A stretch of DNA of 8,390 bases from Trebonia sp. GTDB taxonomy: Bacteria; Actinomycetota; Actinomycetes; Streptosporangiales; Streptosporangiaceae. A program made the translations under genes and the position numbers. Every line of letters starts with the position of its first letter. Within the stretch, counting starts at the first letter, position 1. Positions 7,433-8,390 of this stretch are shown piece after piece. Below the pieces are notes generated by a model. The model saw only the letters and a list, made by a program, of their open reading frames with translations. It ran no database searches and was not told where the DNA came from. The DNA lies in assembly GCA_030038035.1 (NCBI GenBank), contig JASHPP010000071.1:1-8390 (forward strand). The letters are read 5' to 3'.

Positions 7433-8390
7433 AAGCTCACGACCTGCCAGGCCGCGCCGCCGTCGCTGGTGAGCAGCAGCTGGCCGGGGCGTCCCTCGCT
7501 GTTGGCGTCGCTGATCGCCGGCCCGTGCACGACCACGCCGTCGCTTGTGGTGGTGAAGCCCAGGTCGTTGAAGCCCGCGCCGCCGTCGCCCACGTAATAG
7601 GCGGTGGTCCAGCTCGCGCCGCCGTTACCTGAGTAGTACAGCTCGCTCGCGCCGCTTGCCGCGGCGACCACGAGCTGGTCGGGGTTGGCGGCGGAGATGC
7701 CGATCGGGTCACCGCCGAGTGGTGCCGTCCCGGCCTTCGCCCAGGTCGCCCCGAGGTCGCTGCTGACGTACACGGTCTTTTCCACCGACCCCATGGCGGC
7801 CCCGCCGGCGCACAGCAGCGCGAGCCCGTCCGGGCTTGTCACCGCGACCGCCGTTGGCGTGCCCACCGCCGGCGTGGTGCAGGGGAGGGCGTACGTGGCG
7901 ATGCTGAGCCCGCCGTTGCCCGTGACGATGACGCTGCTGCCGTCGAGCACCGCGGCCACCTGGCCCTGCGTCGCGATCGTGTGCGGGCCGCTGACCTGCG
8001 TGACCGCCTGCCACGCGCCGCCCGATAGCGGCTGGCGCCACAAGGTGCCGGTCTGCGCGCTGCCGCCGGACGCGGTGAGCGCGAGGACCTGGCTGTCGAT
8101 CACCTCAAGATCAAGTATCGAGCCCTGCGGGCTGGCGACCGCGGTCCACTGCTCACCGCCGTCGGTCGTCTCCCACAGCCCGTTGCCGAACACGAACCCG
8201 ACCTGCGGGTTGGCGAAGCGGATGCCCCACACGGCCGCCCCTGTGCTTGCGGATGCCTGCCCAAGCGGCACGACGGGTGCGGGCAGCCCGACCCAGCTCG
8301 CGCCCCGGTTCAGCGTGCGCACGATCGACGTGCACGGGGCGTGCGAGCACGGCGCCGTGCCCAAGACGAACGCCTCCTGCGTGGAAACAA
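7429..8390 (-). CDS. Asp-box (BNR-type) beta-propeller protein, C-terminal part
   Basis: The minus-strand frame is open to the right edge, so the start lies outside the window; the TTG at 8364 is internal to sequence that already looks family-like (EAFVLGTAPC). About 320 residues are visible. They contain repeated Asp-box motifs of the S/T-x-D/N-x-G-x-x-W type: RTLNRGASW (about 8297-8323), ETTDGGEQW (about 8145-8172), SSDLGATW (about 7739-7766), SGNGGASW (about 7607-7632) and SDGGAAW near the C-terminus (about 7447-7467). Such repeats mark beta-propellers related to sialidase, sortilin and Ycf48-like folds. In actinomycetes they are often exported or membrane-anchored, but any signal would be in the missing N-terminus. 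No catalytic set can be assigned, so this may be a binding or scaffold protein. Two cysteine clusters (CSHAPC, and CTTP...LLCAGG) may form disulfides. The stop shares CTAG with the HIT stop. Confidence 0.8.
   Translation of the reverse strand, partial: VSTQEAFVLGTAPCSHAPCTSIVRTLNRGASWVGLPAPVVPLGQASASTGAAVWGIRFANPQVGFVFGNGLWETTDGGEQWTAVASPQGSILDLEVIDSQVLALTASGGSAQTGTLWRQPLSGGAWQAVTQVSGPHTIATQGQVAAVLDGSSVIVTGNGGLSIATYALPCTTPAVGTPTAVAVTSPDGLALLCAGGAAMGSVEKTVYVSSDLGATWAKAGTAPLGGDPIGISAANPDQLVVAAASGASELYYSGNGGASWTTAYYVGDGGAGFNDLGFTTTSDGVVVHGPAISDANSEGRPGQLLLTSDGGAAWQVVSF

Overview
The window is very GC-rich DNA, with GC-biased third codon positions, GTG and TTG starts, leaderless-style TAnnnT promoters and two methyltransferases of the actinomycete-expanded DUF574 family. 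It comes from an actinomycete (Streptomyces, Streptosporangiales, Frankia or a relative). The genus cannot be fixed from this sequence. Most of it looks like ordinary chromosome. No transposase, integrase, phage gene, tRNA, rRNA or CRISPR array was seen.

Layout, left to right. (1) 3-563 (+) is the 3' part of a GNAT acetyltransferase gene. Its stop overlaps the start of tex in an ATGA junction. (2) 560-3079 (+) is tex, an S1-domain nucleic-acid-binding protein with a long, basic, low-complexity C-terminal tail that contains a 51-bp tandem duplication. (3) 3080-3305 is an intergenic region with a spaced inverted repeat, a possible promoter and a GC-rich hairpin. (4) 3306-3764 (+) is a small PPOX/F420-type flavin-split-barrel oxidoreductase. 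(5) 3791-4675 (+) is an alpha/beta hydrolase with its own apparent leaderless promoter. (6) 4706-5521 and 5545-6348 (both -) are two tandem paralogous DUF574 SAM-dependent methyltransferases, 23 nt apart, transcribed towards the hydrolase. (7) 6349-6826 is a 478-nt divergent intergenic region with an AT-rich island of nested inverted repeats. (8) 6827-7432 (+) is a HIT-family nucleotide phosphorylase/hydrolase resembling mycobacterial Ap4A phosphorylase. (9) 7429-8390 (-) is the 3' part of an Asp-box (BNR) beta-propeller protein, convergent with the HIT gene; the two genes share a CTAG stop.

The genes do not form one pathway. Likely transcription units are GNAT-tex, the oxidoreductase (possibly with the hydrolase), the methyltransferase pair, the HIT gene alone, and the beta-propeller gene. 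I found no convincing new multi-gene system. The items most worth a second look are the AT-rich nested-repeat island upstream of the methyltransferase pair, the methyltransferase duplication, the repeat-bearing Tex tail, and the TTGCACACT/AGTGTGCAA operator-like pair after tex.
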